From Fluviibacter phosphoraccumulans (GTDB taxonomy: Bacteria; Pseudomonadota; Gammaproteobacteria; Burkholderiales; Rhodocyclaceae): a DNA stretch of 64,000 nucleotides. The stretch is from the NCBI RefSeq assembly GCF_016110345.1, contig NZ_AP019011.1, positions 682,001 through 746,000 of the forward strand, in the 5' to 3' direction. The notes under the pieces were generated by a model. The model had not been told where the DNA came from, ran no database searches, and was given only the letters and a program-made list of their open reading frames with translations. Below are positions 41,461-50,434 of this stretch, piece after piece (the first letter of the stretch is position 1; each line of letters opens with the position of its first letter). A program made the position numbers and the translations under genes.

Positions 41461-42849
41461 ATGGAATTATTAACCGTATTAGCGGCGCTCATTTTTTTGA
41501 TGACCGTCGCTTACAAGGGTTACAGCGTCATTCTGTTTGCCCCAGTGGCAGCCTTGGGTGCGGTATTTTTTACCGACCCCAGTCAGGTGGCGCCCATGTT
41601 TACCAGTGTGTTTATGGTGAAGATGGTTGATTTCATCAAACTGTATTTTCCGGTATTTTTGCTCGGCGCCATCTTCGGCAAAGTGATTGAGCTCTCCGGT
41701 TTTTCTAAAGCCATTGTGGCCTCGGTCATTAAACTCATTGGTCGTCAGCGCGCCATGCTCTCAATCGTGCTTGTCTGTGCGCTACTAACTTATGGCGGTG
41801 TCTCGCTCTTCGTGGTGGTGTTTGCCGTGTATCCGTTTGCAGCTGAGCTCTTCCGTGTGGGAAACATTCCCAAAAGGCTAATTCCCGGCACGATTGCCTT
41901 AGGTGCCTTTTCCTTCACGATGGATGCACTGCCGGGCACCCCGCAGATTCAGAACATCATCCCCACCACCTTCTTTGGCACCAACACCTGGGCGGCGCCC
42001 TGGTTGGGCGTGTTTGGCGCGATTTTTGTCTTTATTTTGGGCATGACGTATCTAGAATGGTGCCGCCGCCGTGCAGAAGCAGCGGGCGAAGGTTACGGCA
42101 TTAACCTTCTGAATGAACCAGAGCATGTAGATACCGGTTCGTTGCCAAACGCCTGGATCGCTGTTTTGCCGCTCCTGATGGTGGGTTTGGGTAATCTGTA
42201 TTTCACCGGCGCTATTCCTGAATGGTATGGGAAGAGTCATACCCTGGTGTTGGGCAATGGCCAAGAGGTAGTTACCGATGTCAGCAAAGTGGTCGCTATC
42301 TGGGCGGTGGAGGCCGCGCTCCTACTCGGTATTCTTACTGTTATGGTATTTGCTGGCAAAGTGGTGATGCAACGTTTTGCCGAAGGGAGCAAAACAGCAG
42401 TGGCCGGTGCCTTGCTGGCTTCGCTAAACACAGCCTCTGAATATGGCTTTGGTGCCGTGATCGCAGCGTTACCCGGCTTTCTCTACGTGGCACATGCACT
42501 GAGCAGTATTCCGAATCCGCTCCTGAATGAAGCCATTACCGTGACATCGCTGGCCGGTATCACCGGGTCTGCTTCTGGTGGTTTGAGTATTGCCTTAGCC
42601 GCTATGTCGCAACAGTTTATACAGGCTGCACACGCAGCGGGTATTCCTTTGGAAGTATTTGCACGGGTAGCCTCTATGGCATCTGGTGGCATGGATACTC
42701 TCCCACATAACGGTGCGGTAATTACCTTGCTGGCGGTTACGGGCCTTAGCCATCGTCAATCGTATAAGGATATTTTTGCGATTACCGTACTTAAGACCTC
42801 TGCCGTATTCTTTGTCATTGCGGTTTATTACGTCACCGGTATTGTATAA
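41461..42849 (+). CDS. GntP-family transporter
   Basis: A 462-residue polytopic protein of the GntP (gluconate/hydroxy acid:H+ symporter) family: KLYFPVFLLGAIFGKVIELSGFSKAIVASVIKLIG near residue 60, ALLTYGGVSLFVVVFAVYPFA, FSFTMDALPGTPQIQNIIPT and the C-terminal ITGSASGGLSIAL and ASGGMDTLPHNGAVITLLAVTGLSHRQSYKDIF. The family carries gluconate, hydroxybutyrate and similar acids. The CoA-transferase gene begins immediately after its stop, so the likely substrate is a short-chain keto or hydroxy acid. Confidence 0.85.
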   Translation: MELLTVLAALIFLMTVAYKGYSVILFAPVAALGAVFFTDPSQVAPMFTSVFMVKMVDFIKLYFPVFLLGAIFGKVIELSGFSKAIVASVIKLIGRQRAMLSIVLVCALLTYGGVSLFVVVFAVYPFAAELFRVGNIPKRLIPGTIALGAFSFTMDALPGTPQIQNIIPTTFFGTNTWAAPWLGVFGAIFVFILGMTYLEWCRRRAEAAGEGYGINLLNEPEHVDTGSLPNAWIAVLPLLMVGLGNLYFTGAIPEWYGKSHTLVLGNGQEVVTDVSKVVAIWAVEAALLLGILTVMVFAGKVVMQRFAEGSKTAVAGALLASLNTASEYGFGAVIAALPGFLYVAHALSSIPNPLLNEAITVTSLAGITGSASGGLSIALAAMSQQFIQAAHAAGIPLEVFARVASMASGGMDTLPHNGAVITLLAVTGLSHRQSYKDIFAITVLKTSAVFFVIAVYYVTGIV

Positions 42850-44787
42850 ATGAGTAACAATCAGCCAACATCGGAATCCCTGCGAACTGTAGGCTCAAGC
42901 AAGGTCGTTTCGGCAAGAGATGCTGTGAATCTGATTCACGATGGCGACACTGTAGCTACGGGGGGCTTTGTTGGCATCGGTTTTGCAGAAAACATTGCCG
43001 TTGCCCTTGAAGCCCGTTTCCTGGAAACGCAATCACAAAGCTCCGATAATATCGGCAGCCCCAATGCGCTAACGCTGGTGTATGCAGCAGGGCAAGGGGA
43101 TGGCAAAGAGAAAGGGCTTAATCACTTCGGTCACGAAGGCCTGGTGGCTCGGGTGATTGGTGGACACTGGGGTTTGGTACCTAAGTTACAGCAACTGGCA
43201 GTTAACAATAAAATTGCAGCCTATAATTTGCCGCAGGGGGTTATTGCGCATTTATTTCGCGATATTGCTGCAGGCAAACCCGGTACCATCACGCACGTCG
43301 GTCTAGGCACCTTTGTTGATCCGCGATTTGGCGGCGGTAAGTTGAACGAGTGCACCACCGAAGATTTAGTGCGACTCATGCCTATTGATGGTAAGGACTA
43401 TCTGTTTTACAAAGCCTTACCCATAAACGTGGGCATTATTCGGGGTACAACGGCAGACCCGGATGGCAATGTCACCATGGAAAAAGAAGCACTCACGCTG
43501 GAAGCACAAGCCATTGCGATGGCAGTTCGCAACTCTGGCGGCCTGGTGATTGTGCAGGTGGAGCGGATTGCTGAGCGCGGTAGCCTTAACCCCAAGCATG
43601 TAAAAATTCCCGGCATTCTTGTCGATTGCGTCGTGGTTGCTGAAAAGCCCGAATACCAGATGCAAACCTTTGCCGAGCAATACAACCCGGCCTACTCCGG
43701 TGAGATTCGCGTACCTATGTCGTCAATTCCGACCATGCCTATGAGTGAGCGCAAAATTATTGCGCGGCGAGCGGCTATGGAACTTACCGAAAATGCGGTG
43801 GTGAATCTCGGGATTGGCATGCCCGAAGGCGTAGCCAGTGTGGCAGCAGAAGAACAGATTATTGATCTGATGACCTTAACTGCTGAACCAGGCGTCATTG
43901 GCGGTGTACCAGCTGGCGGGCTTAGCTTCGGGGCAGCTACTAACGCCCATGCCATAATTGATCAACCCAGCCAGTTTGATTTTTACGATGGCGGAGGCCT
44001 GGATCTAACGGTCTTGGGTCTGGCACAAGCAGATCGTTTGGGTAATCTTAATGTGTCCAAGTTTGGTCCGCGTCTTGCAGGGGCGGGTGGCTTTATCAAT
44101 ATTTCGCAAAACGCCAAACGGGTGGTCTTCGTAGGCACCTTCACCGCGGGCGAATTATCGGTGGCAGTTGAAGACGGTGCGCTATGTATTTTGAGCGAAG
44201 GCAAAGGCACCAAATTTGTAGAAGAAGTAGAGCACCGAACCTTTAGTGGTGAGCAAGCTGCCAAAACAGATAAAGATGTGCTTTACATTACCGAACGCTG
44301 CGTCTTTAAACTCACGCCACAAGGTTTGGCCTTAACCGAAATTGCGCCGGGTGTAGATTTGCAGAAAGATATTTTGGATCGTATGGCTTTCAAACCCCTC
44401 ATTCAGGAACCGCTCAAATTAATGGATGCCCGCATTTTTGCCGATGAACCCATGCAGTTGCGTGGGCAGATGCTAAAACGACCTTTGACGGACCGCTTTA
44501 CCTATGACCACCAGCAAGAAGTGTTCTTTGTGGACTTTACTGGGCTATCCATCCGCACTCTGGACGATATTGCACAACTAAAAGCTGAAGCTGAACGCAA
44601 ATTAAAGCCAATCGGCCACAAAGTGGACGCTGTGGTTAATTACGACCGCATGTCGATCATGCCAGAACTTATGGATGCTTACGTTGAGGCCATCAAAGAC
44701 ATCGTTAGTTCATACTACAACGAAGTCACCCGCTATTCGGCTAATAGCTTTCTACGGATGAAGCTTGGGGAGCTTTTGGATAAGTAA
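42850..44787 (+). CDS. acyl-CoA:acetate/3-ketoacid CoA-transferase (fused alpha-beta) with extra C-terminal domain
   Basis: A 645-residue CoA-transferase of the YdiF type with alpha and beta parts in one chain. Residues 20-290 contain the alpha features (DGDTVATGGFVGIGFAENIAVALEARF); residues 305-530 contain the beta features (VVNLGIGMPEGVASVAAEE and LTAEPGVIGGVPAGG, with the Glu expected to form the CoA thioester). The last about 110 residues (after MAFKPL) go beyond the usual about 530 and resemble an acyl-CoA-transferase associated tail (VDFTGLSIRTLDDIAQLKAEAERKLKPIGHKVDAVVNYD). It starts one base after the GntP stop. Confidence 0.88.
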   Translation: MSNNQPTSESLRTVGSSKVVSARDAVNLIHDGDTVATGGFVGIGFAENIAVALEARFLETQSQSSDNIGSPNALTLVYAAGQGDGKEKGLNHFGHEGLVARVIGGHWGLVPKLQQLAVNNKIAAYNLPQGVIAHLFRDIAAGKPGTITHVGLGTFVDPRFGGGKLNECTTEDLVRLMPIDGKDYLFYKALPINVGIIRGTTADPDGNVTMEKEALTLEAQAIAMAVRNSGGLVIVQVERIAERGSLNPKHVKIPGILVDCVVVAEKPEYQMQTFAEQYNPAYSGEIRVPMSSIPTMPMSERKIIARRAAMELTENAVVNLGIGMPEGVASVAAEEQIIDLMTLTAEPGVIGGVPAGGLSFGAATNAHAIIDQPSQFDFYDGGGLDLTVLGLAQADRLGNLNVSKFGPRLAGAGGFINISQNAKRVVFVGTFTAGELSVAVEDGALCILSEGKGTKFVEEVEHRTFSGEQAAKTDKDVLYITERCVFKLTPQGLALTEIAPGVDLQKDILDRMAFKPLIQEPLKLMDARIFADEPMQLRGQMLKRPLTDRFTYDHQQEVFFVDFTGLSIRTLDDIAQLKAEAERKLKPIGHKVDAVVNYDRMSIMPELMDAYVEAIKDIVSSYYNEVTRYSANSFLRMKLGELLDK

Positions 44788-44967
44788 ATTTCCATTTATG
44801 GAAATCATTTGGAAATTTTATTTGTCCCGAATGGGTGGGCGTAGGTCGGCTACGAGAAAGTTCTACGTCTGACTCCTCCTAGCCAGTGGCATGATTACCT
44901 TGCGAGCTACTAAACATTTGGCTTTTTTACATTTGGCACTATAGTCTAAGCCTACTTACTTAAAGGG

Positions 44968-45576
44968 ATGAAAATGAACGCTATAGAGGCAATACGTCAG
45001 AGACGCGCTGTTAAACATTTCGATCCGAATCATCGATTAACAGCTGATGAACTCGCGCTGCTTTTGGATGTCGCTGCACAATCACCATCCTCCTTCAACA
45101 TTCAACACTGGCGTCTGGTGAACGTGGTCGATCCAGCGCTTCGAACACAATTGCGTGAGGCGGCCTTTGATCAAGCGCAGGTCACAGATGCATCGCTGTT
45201 ATTTGTGGTCTGCACAGATATCAAAGCTTGGGAGAAAGACCCGCAACGCTATTGGGTCAATGCACCGAAGGAGGCTCAGGATATTCTCGTGCCTTGGATC
45301 CCCCCATTCTATAGCGGCAAAGAGCAGCTGCAACGAGATGAAGCCATGCGCTCTGTCGGATTGATTTTGCAGACGCTCATGATCGGCGCGAAGGCCATGG
45401 GATATGACTCTTGCCCCATGATTGGATTTGATATCGAGAAAGTTGGTCAACTCGTCAATTTGCCAGCGGATTACGCAGTCGGTGCCATGCTGGTCATTGG
45501 TAAGGGCATCAAACCTGCCTGGGCGAAACCGGGCTTCATCCCGCGTGATGAAATGGTGGTTGAAAACCATTTTTAA
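44968..45576 (+). CDS. nitroreductase-family protein
   Basis: A 202-residue FMN-dependent oxidoreductase of the nitroreductase family. The FMN phosphate site RQRRAVKHFDPNHRL lies near the N-terminus, AAQSPSSFNIQHWRLV near residue 38 is the second FMN block, and a long middle helix is followed by GAKAMGYDSCPMIGFD and the C-terminal GYIGKG-like VIGKGIKPAW. A start two codons later (44974) is possible. Physiological substrate unknown. It lies 13 bases before a cupin gene on the same strand. Confidence 0.85.
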   Translation: MKMNAIEAIRQRRAVKHFDPNHRLTADELALLLDVAAQSPSSFNIQHWRLVNVVDPALRTQLREAAFDQAQVTDASLLFVVCTDIKAWEKDPQRYWVNAPKEAQDILVPWIPPFYSGKEQLQRDEAMRSVGLILQTLMIGAKAMGYDSCPMIGFDIEKVGQLVNLPADYAVGAMLVIGKGIKPAWAKPGFIPRDEMVVENHF

Positions 45577-45589
45577 TGTCGGGTCTAAG

Positions 45590-46267
45590 ATGGAACTGAA
45601 TGCCAACTTTGATGATCGTATCGTTATCAATACCCGCAATAACCACTGGGTGCCTTCGCCCGTAAAAGGGATTGAACGAAACATGCTGGACCGGCTGGGG
45701 GCTGAGTTTGCTCGGGCAACCAGTGTTGTGCGTTACGCACCAGGATCATCTTTTACACCGCATGAACATCCACTCGGCGAAGAGTTCCTAGTTTTGTCCG
45801 GGGTTTTCTCGGATGAGCAGGGAACTTATCCCGAGGGAACTTATGTAAGAAATCCACCGGGATCGACGCATCACGCATTTTCGGATCAAGGCTGTGAGAT
45901 CTTCGTTAAAGTCCGTCAGTTTGATCGTGCTGACGCCAATCGAGTGGTCATTGACACCAAACAAGTGGCATTCAGGCAGGGCTTGGTACCGGGGTTGCAG
46001 GTGCTGCCACTGCATGAGTTTGGTACCGAGCATGTTGCACTTGTTCGATGGGCGCCAGGCACGAGGTTTCAACCACATACCCATTGGGGCGGAGAAGAGA
46101 TCTTTGTCATAGAGGGGGTCTTCAGTGACGAACACGGAGACTATCCAGCAGGTACCTGGATCCGAAGTCCTCACATGAGTGTTCACAATCCTTTTAGTAA
46201 TCCGGGCTGTCTGATCTACGTCAAGGTAGGGCATTTGACCGATTGTCCTAGACAAAACGAACTATAA
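45590..46267 (+). CDS. ChrR-like double cupin protein
   Basis: A 225-residue protein made of two cupin repeats, each with a metal-binding His/Glu pattern: FTPHEHPLGEEFLVLSGVFSDEQGTYPEGTYVRNPPGSTHHAFS (about 57-100) and FQPHTHWGGEEIFVIEGVFSDEHGDYPAGTWIRSPHMSVHNPFS (about 160-205). This is the ChrR cupin type, related to anti-sigma factor metal domains but without the sigma-binding N-terminus. The ATG at 45590 is preferred; an upstream frame at 45422 overlaps the nitroreductase. It forms a short plus-strand operon with its neighbours. Confidence 0.82.
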   Translation: MELNANFDDRIVINTRNNHWVPSPVKGIERNMLDRLGAEFARATSVVRYAPGSSFTPHEHPLGEEFLVLSGVFSDEQGTYPEGTYVRNPPGSTHHAFSDQGCEIFVKVRQFDRADANRVVIDTKQVAFRQGLVPGLQVLPLHEFGTEHVALVRWAPGTRFQPHTHWGGEEIFVIEGVFSDEHGDYPAGTWIRSPHMSVHNPFSNPGCLIYVKVGHLTDCPRQNEL

Positions 46268-46320
46268 GTCCTAGCATGTCAACAGAATGTTTATTCTGTT
46301 TAGCGTCTAAGGAGTCAGTC

Positions 46321-46596
46321 GTGAGATCAATGATCTGGATACTTTGGCCCGCATTTTTTGCGGCCGCGATTGTGGAATTCGCTTTTTTTGCGGTTGCAGA
46401 TCCGCAGCAGCTCTATTGGATGGGCGAGCCGGTCAAATTTTCAACAAGCGCCACTTATTCTCTCGGCTTTCTTTTTTTCTGGATGATCTGCACCGGATCC
46501 AGCGTTCTGACCTACTTGCTGCTTCCGCCGCGTATTCGTGCAGCGCTGGAGGTCAAACCTGCGATGCCGGAAATAGAAGAGTCCGCGCTCCATTGA
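46321..46596 (+). CDS. small two-helix membrane protein
   Basis: A 91-residue protein starting at GTG 46321 with AAGGAG correctly placed upstream (an ATG at 46276 lies inside the untypical leader). Two hydrophobic helices (MIWILWPAFFAAAIVEFAFFAV and SLGFLFFWMICTGSSVLTYLLL) flank a short loop DPQQLYWMGEPVKFS, ending in a charged tail. The motif around the helices is found in small proteins of the inner membrane; the function is unknown. It follows the cupin gene. Confidence 0.6.
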   Translation: MRSMIWILWPAFFAAAIVEFAFFAVADPQQLYWMGEPVKFSTSATYSLGFLFFWMICTGSSVLTYLLLPPRIRAALEVKPAMPEIEESALH

Positions 46597-46637
46597 TAAC
46601 CGAGGTGGTTTGGTTTAGTCGCTAACGAAGGCATGAA

Positions 46638-46973
46638 ATGCGATTTCCAGGGATAAAGCTGCCAGTTCCGAGACCTGAACCCCCCGGGTTGGAGACACGG
46701 ATACTTAAATCTTTGATCCGATGGTTCTGTTGGGGGTCGTTGTTCATTATTGAACCGTCGGTATTCGCGCGCTTGTTCGACTGGAACAGCAAAACCATCA
46801 ATGTTGAGCAGACACTGATCAGTATCGATGTCGGGGTAGTCGCCGTACTCATTCTTTACTGGACCGTTTTGTTCACCCTCGGAATTGCTGCTGCAATCGT
46901 CAAAGTCATGAAGGGTAATGCCTATCAGGCAGACTCTTACCCGCTGCAAGACTCAGAGCGGCCCCAACGCTGA
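46638..46973 (+). CDS. small membrane protein of unknown family
   Basis: A 111-residue protein with a Pro-rich N-terminus (KLPVPRPEPPG) and two hydrophobic segments (RWFCWGSLFIIEPSVFARLF and GVVAVLILYWTVLFTLGIAAAIV). I do not recognise it. It lies on the plus strand 41 bases after the preceding small membrane protein and converges with the nitronate monooxygenase-like gene at 47020. Confidence 0.5.
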   Translation: MRFPGIKLPVPRPEPPGLETRILKSLIRWFCWGSLFIIEPSVFARLFDWNSKTINVEQTLISIDVGVVAVLILYWTVLFTLGIAAAIVKVMKGNAYQADSYPLQDSERPQR

Positions 46974-47003
46974 GCTGCTCCGTGTGACGTCAACTTCGAA
47001 TAG

Positions 47004-47018
47004 GCCGCTCACAGCGGC
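47004..47018. terminator. short hairpin between convergent genes
   Basis: GCCGCT and AGCGGC form a six-base stem with a CAC loop followed by TTTA, between the convergent ends at 46973 and 47020. It could end transcription from the plus strand. Confidence 0.4.
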
Positions 47019-47019
47019 T

Positions 47020-48276
47020 TTACTGTAAATCCAGATCCGGCAAACAGATCTTCTGGTCAGTGCTGTACTGGTAGTCCTTGAAAATATGTTCTGCACTCAA
47101 GGTCATATAACTGCCATCTGCCAAGCGATGGGTTGTATCTTTTAATCGATACGTATAGTGGCCGCAAGTCCAGCAATTCATATTGCTCATGTGTGTACAC
47201 AGACAGGTCTTGTCTTTGACTGAGATGTTCTTGCCGTCTGGATGCTTTGCGATTTCTCGATTGTAGGAAGTGATGTAGGCGCAGTGACCGTTGCCATCCA
47301 ACAGGTAACCATACGATTCGCATCCAGGCCGAATACCCGAGCCAATGGCTGGAGAGCTCTTTAACATGCGCATCGGGTACCCGGTGGGGGAGAGGTTGTT
47401 GACTTCAATATCCTGCTCGCTTGCCTTGAAGTATTCCTGTTTCACCTTATCGGGTAGGCCACACTCATCGGCTACCGTAAAGCGGGTTGCTACCTGAACC
47501 GCCGACGCGCCATTCTCAAGGAACGACACCGCGTCACTACCCGTAAAAATGCCACCAGCCGCCACAACCGGGATTTCCAGGTGCTCTGTTTTCAAGTATT
47601 GAGCGATTTCTGCAACGATGGTGGCGAGGTCGTATTGCGCCCAGTCAGCACCAAAACCAAGGTGTCCCCCAGCAAGAGGGCCTTCAACCACGATGTAATC
47701 CGGTAATCGATTCAGTCTTGCGTTCTTACGCAAAAATATCTGCAAGGCACGCACTGAGGAGACGATGATGCCTAGTTTGGCATCGCGAAATCTGGGGTGA
47801 TCTTCGATCAGGGAAAATGAGCCCAAATGCAAACCAGCGCTTAACGTAATGCCATCAATGCCCGCACCCAGTGCAGACGCCATCCGCACCCGCAGCGTAT
47901 CGCGCGGCGCGTTCATGGTGAGCTTTTCCATGCAGTTTACAAAAATCAAGCCATCACCGCGCTTGGCTTCCATCGTTGCGGCTACATGCAGCTTGGTCGC
48001 TTCGGCCAACAGACCCAGATCAAACTGGACGATCGACTTATCCGAGTTCGGAATATTCAGCTTATAAAACTTGGTCTTGTCTTTGACGTAAGTCGTTTTA
48101 AAGCGCTTGTCGCATACGTCGGGCACCATGGCGTCCGAAATGTGGCCGATGCCCCCGAGTCTTGCGGTCTCCAGGGCTAGCTGCGCAGTGGATATATCAA
48201 CGCCCATACCCCCCACGATAATGGGAACTATTTCCTTTTTCCCGAACATCAATCGGAAATCATCAACGCTTTTCAT
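47020..48276 (-). CDS. nitronate monooxygenase-like flavoprotein, chromosomal copy
   Basis: A 418-residue paralogue of the island protein at 33443-34696, very similar along the whole length, including VPIIVGGMGVDISTAQLALETARLGGIGHIS, VVEGPLAGGHLGFG and the Cys-rich tail KTCLCTHMSNMNCWTCG. I start it at MKSVDDFRLMFG to match the island copy; an ATG five codons upstream is also in frame. It differs from the island copy mainly at conservative positions. Substrate unknown; the extra Cys tail distinguishes it from classic nitronate monooxygenases. Confidence 0.82.
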   Translation of the reverse strand: MKSVDDFRLMFGKKEIVPIIVGGMGVDISTAQLALETARLGGIGHISDAMVPDVCDKRFKTTYVKDKTKFYKLNIPNSDKSIVQFDLGLLAEATKLHVAATMEAKRGDGLIFVNCMEKLTMNAPRDTLRVRMASALGAGIDGITLSAGLHLGSFSLIEDHPRFRDAKLGIIVSSVRALQIFLRKNARLNRLPDYIVVEGPLAGGHLGFGADWAQYDLATIVAEIAQYLKTEHLEIPVVAAGGIFTGSDAVSFLENGASAVQVATRFTVADECGLPDKVKQEYFKASEQDIEVNNLSPTGYPMRMLKSSPAIGSGIRPGCESYGYLLDGNGHCAYITSYNREIAKHPDGKNISVKDKTCLCTHMSNMNCWTCGHYTYRLKDTTHRLADGSYMTLSAEHIFKDYQYSTDQKICLPDLDLQ

Positions 48277-48548
48277 TGAGGCCTCATACAAAATACAAGT
48301 GTGCTAACGCATGATCAACGGCGCTACCAGGAGCGAACATCTGTAATGATCCACTAAAAATCTGCATAAGAGCAGATTTGTGCCATCAGCTCGGTCACTT
48401 TCGCTAGGGTTGTCGACGTTAACCAGTGAATCGGCCTCAGTAGCGCTGCGTCATTTCGTTATTGTCCTGGACAAACGAGCTTGGTTTCAATATGATCAAG
48501 ACGCTAGTTTTGATAAACCCCGGCTCCGTTACCAAGGATCATTGAATA

Positions 48549-48995
48549 ATGCAGACCAGTCGCTTGCCAACTCCCGTTGCTTGGTTGGGCTACGGGGGGC
48601 TTCTGCCCTTTTTGGGGTTTGCCGCAATGAGTATTTTTGAACCAACTCATGGGATCATTTACCGGGGTGCATTACTGGCTTACGGAGCCGTTATTCTGAG
48701 TTTTGTTGGTGCGTTGCACTGGGCCTTTGCGATGACCAGCCCAGCTATGGGTTCTGATCAACGTGCTTACACGTACATGTGGAGTGTGGTGCCTGCATTG
48801 ATGGCGTGGCTGACTTATTTTTTGACGGTCCGAGTTGGTGCAGCGCTTATCGTACTTGGCTTCATAGCCCAGTTCCTGATGGATCAAAGAATTGTGAAAC
48901 AGATAGACTTGCCTGCCTGGTATCTGCCCCTGAGGCTAAGGTTGACGATAGTCGCCTGCGTTTCGATCATCGTCGGTCTGAGCACTCACTTTTAG
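48549..48995 (+). CDS. DUF3429 membrane protein
   Basis: A 148-residue protein with about five hydrophobic helices. The segment LAYGAVILSFVGALHWAFAM near residue 45 is the signature of the DUF3429 family, and the pairs of helices and terminal basic residues fit. The function is unknown; members are found in many proteobacteria. It lies just before an ABC1/UbiB-like gene. Confidence 0.8.
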   Translation: MQTSRLPTPVAWLGYGGLLPFLGFAAMSIFEPTHGIIYRGALLAYGAVILSFVGALHWAFAMTSPAMGSDQRAYTYMWSVVPALMAWLTYFLTVRVGAALIVLGFIAQFLMDQRIVKQIDLPAWYLPLRLRLTIVACVSIIVGLSTHF

Positions 48996-48999
48996 TCTC

Positions 49000-50313
49000 A
49001 TGGAGAAAAATCAGCGCGGATTGACGGTGCCTGCTGGCCGTTGGTCTCGTTTAGCGCGTCTCGGCGTCATGGCTAGCACAGTAGCCGGGGGGATGTTGGC
49101 CGAGGGCGCCAGGCAGTTGGCGAGAGGGGAGCGACCCAAAGTAAATGCCATGCTGCTCACGCCAGCAAACGCCCGCCGTGTTGCCGATGAACTGTCGCGT
49201 TTACGCGGTGCCGCCATGAAAGTCGGGCAACTGTTGTCGATGGACGCAGGTGACCTGATACCGCCCGCACTGGCTGAAATTTTGGCGCGCTTACGCAGTG
49301 ATGCATTTTCAATGCCGATGAGTCAGCTCGTGGTCATTCTGGAGCAAGCATGGGGAAAAGACTGGAGTGAGCACTTCGAGCGATTTTCATTCACACCGGC
49401 GGCTGCCGCTTCGATAGGTCAAGTGCACGAAGCAACCACCCGAGAGGGAAAGCGGCTCGCTATCAAAGTGCAATATCCCGGGGTACGAGAGAGCATTGAT
49501 AGCGATGTGGACAATGTGGCCGCGCTGTTACGCATCTCAGGCTTATTGCCAGCAGCTTTTGATCTTCGTAGCATCCTCGACGATGCAAAGCAACAACTAC
49601 ATGCTGAAGCAGATTATCGCGCTGAAGGCGCTTGGTTAAAAACCTATGCCGATCACCTCGGGCCGCACGCTGGCTTCTTGATACCGGAACTGTACGGTGA
49701 GCTGGCAACGTCAAATATCCTCGCCATGACCTGGGTAGAGGGTGTATCGATTGAGTCGCTGGTGTTGGAATCACAAAGTCTCAGAGACCGTGTTGCCCAT
49801 CAGCTTTTTGACCTGGTGTTCAGAGAGCTTTTTGATTTTAAACTCACACAGTCAGACCCTAATTTCGCAAACTATCGATTTAATCGTGAAACACAGCAAC
49901 TGGTTCTGCTGGATTTTGGTGCAACGAGAGCGATTCTGCCATCCTTTTCAGGGTCGTATCGGGATCTAATGCATGGGGCAATTCGCGGTGATCGGCAGTC
50001 GATGTTTGCAGCGGCTGAATCCATCGGCTATTTCAACCAAGACATGACCTTTGAACAGCGGGCCTTGGTCATGGATATTTTTGAGATGGCTTGTGAACCA
50101 CTCTGTTGCCAAGGTCCCTATGATTTTGCTACCTCAGGCCTGCCCAGACGTATGCACGATGCCGGTATGGCGTTGGCGCTTGATCGTGATTTTTGGCATA
50201 CGCCGCCCATTGATGCGCTCTTTCTGCACAGAAAACTGGCTGGCACCTATTTGCTGGCCGCTCGGATCAAGGCACGGGTCGATATCGGTGCTTTAGCGAA
50301 AGCCTATTTGTAA
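49000..50313 (+). CDS. ABC1/AarF (UbiB-family) atypical kinase
   Basis: A 437-residue protein of the ABC1/AarF family. The KxGQ motif is present (MKVGQLLSMDAGDLIPPALAEILARLRSDA near residue 73), followed by A-rich loop AAAASIGQVHEATTREGKRLAIKVQYPGVRESIDSD near residue 130 and the metal-binding FVLLDFGATRAI-like end (QLVLLDFGATRAIL). Family members are ATP-dependent and include UbiB of ubiquinone synthesis; this is a shorter, yeast Coq8-like soluble branch. It begins four bases after the DUF3429 gene. Confidence 0.85.
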   Translation: MEKNQRGLTVPAGRWSRLARLGVMASTVAGGMLAEGARQLARGERPKVNAMLLTPANARRVADELSRLRGAAMKVGQLLSMDAGDLIPPALAEILARLRSDAFSMPMSQLVVILEQAWGKDWSEHFERFSFTPAAAASIGQVHEATTREGKRLAIKVQYPGVRESIDSDVDNVAALLRISGLLPAAFDLRSILDDAKQQLHAEADYRAEGAWLKTYADHLGPHAGFLIPELYGELATSNILAMTWVEGVSIESLVLESQSLRDRVAHQLFDLVFRELFDFKLTQSDPNFANYRFNRETQQLVLLDFGATRAILPSFSGSYRDLMHGAIRGDRQSMFAAAESIGYFNQDMTFEQRALVMDIFEMACEPLCCQGPYDFATSGLPRRMHDAGMALALDRDFWHTPPIDALFLHRKLAGTYLLAARIKARVDIGALAKAYL

Positions 50314-50348
50314 AGGGTGGGGCGTAAAAATCTGGGCCGTGGCTGGCC

Positions 50349-50378
50349 GACATACCCGACATTAGCATCGGGTATGTC
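50349..50378. terminator. bidirectional terminator hairpin
   Basis: GACATACCCGA and TCGGGTATGTC form a perfect eleven-base stem with an eight-base loop. It lies between the convergent ends of the ABC1 gene (50313) and citrate synthase (50435), in a position to stop both transcripts. Confidence 0.65.
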
Positions 50379-50434
50379 ACCGCCAGACTGACGCGTTGTT
50401 TACTATGAACGCACCAGAAAAACCAGCGCATCTG

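Noticed and set aside
45422..45589. Upstream extension of the cupin gene
   Set aside because: It overlaps the nitroreductase in another frame; the family match begins at the ATG at 45590.
48380..48640. 86-codon plus-strand frame before DUF3429
   Set aside because: It overlaps the start of the DUF3429 gene in another frame and has no family-like sequence.
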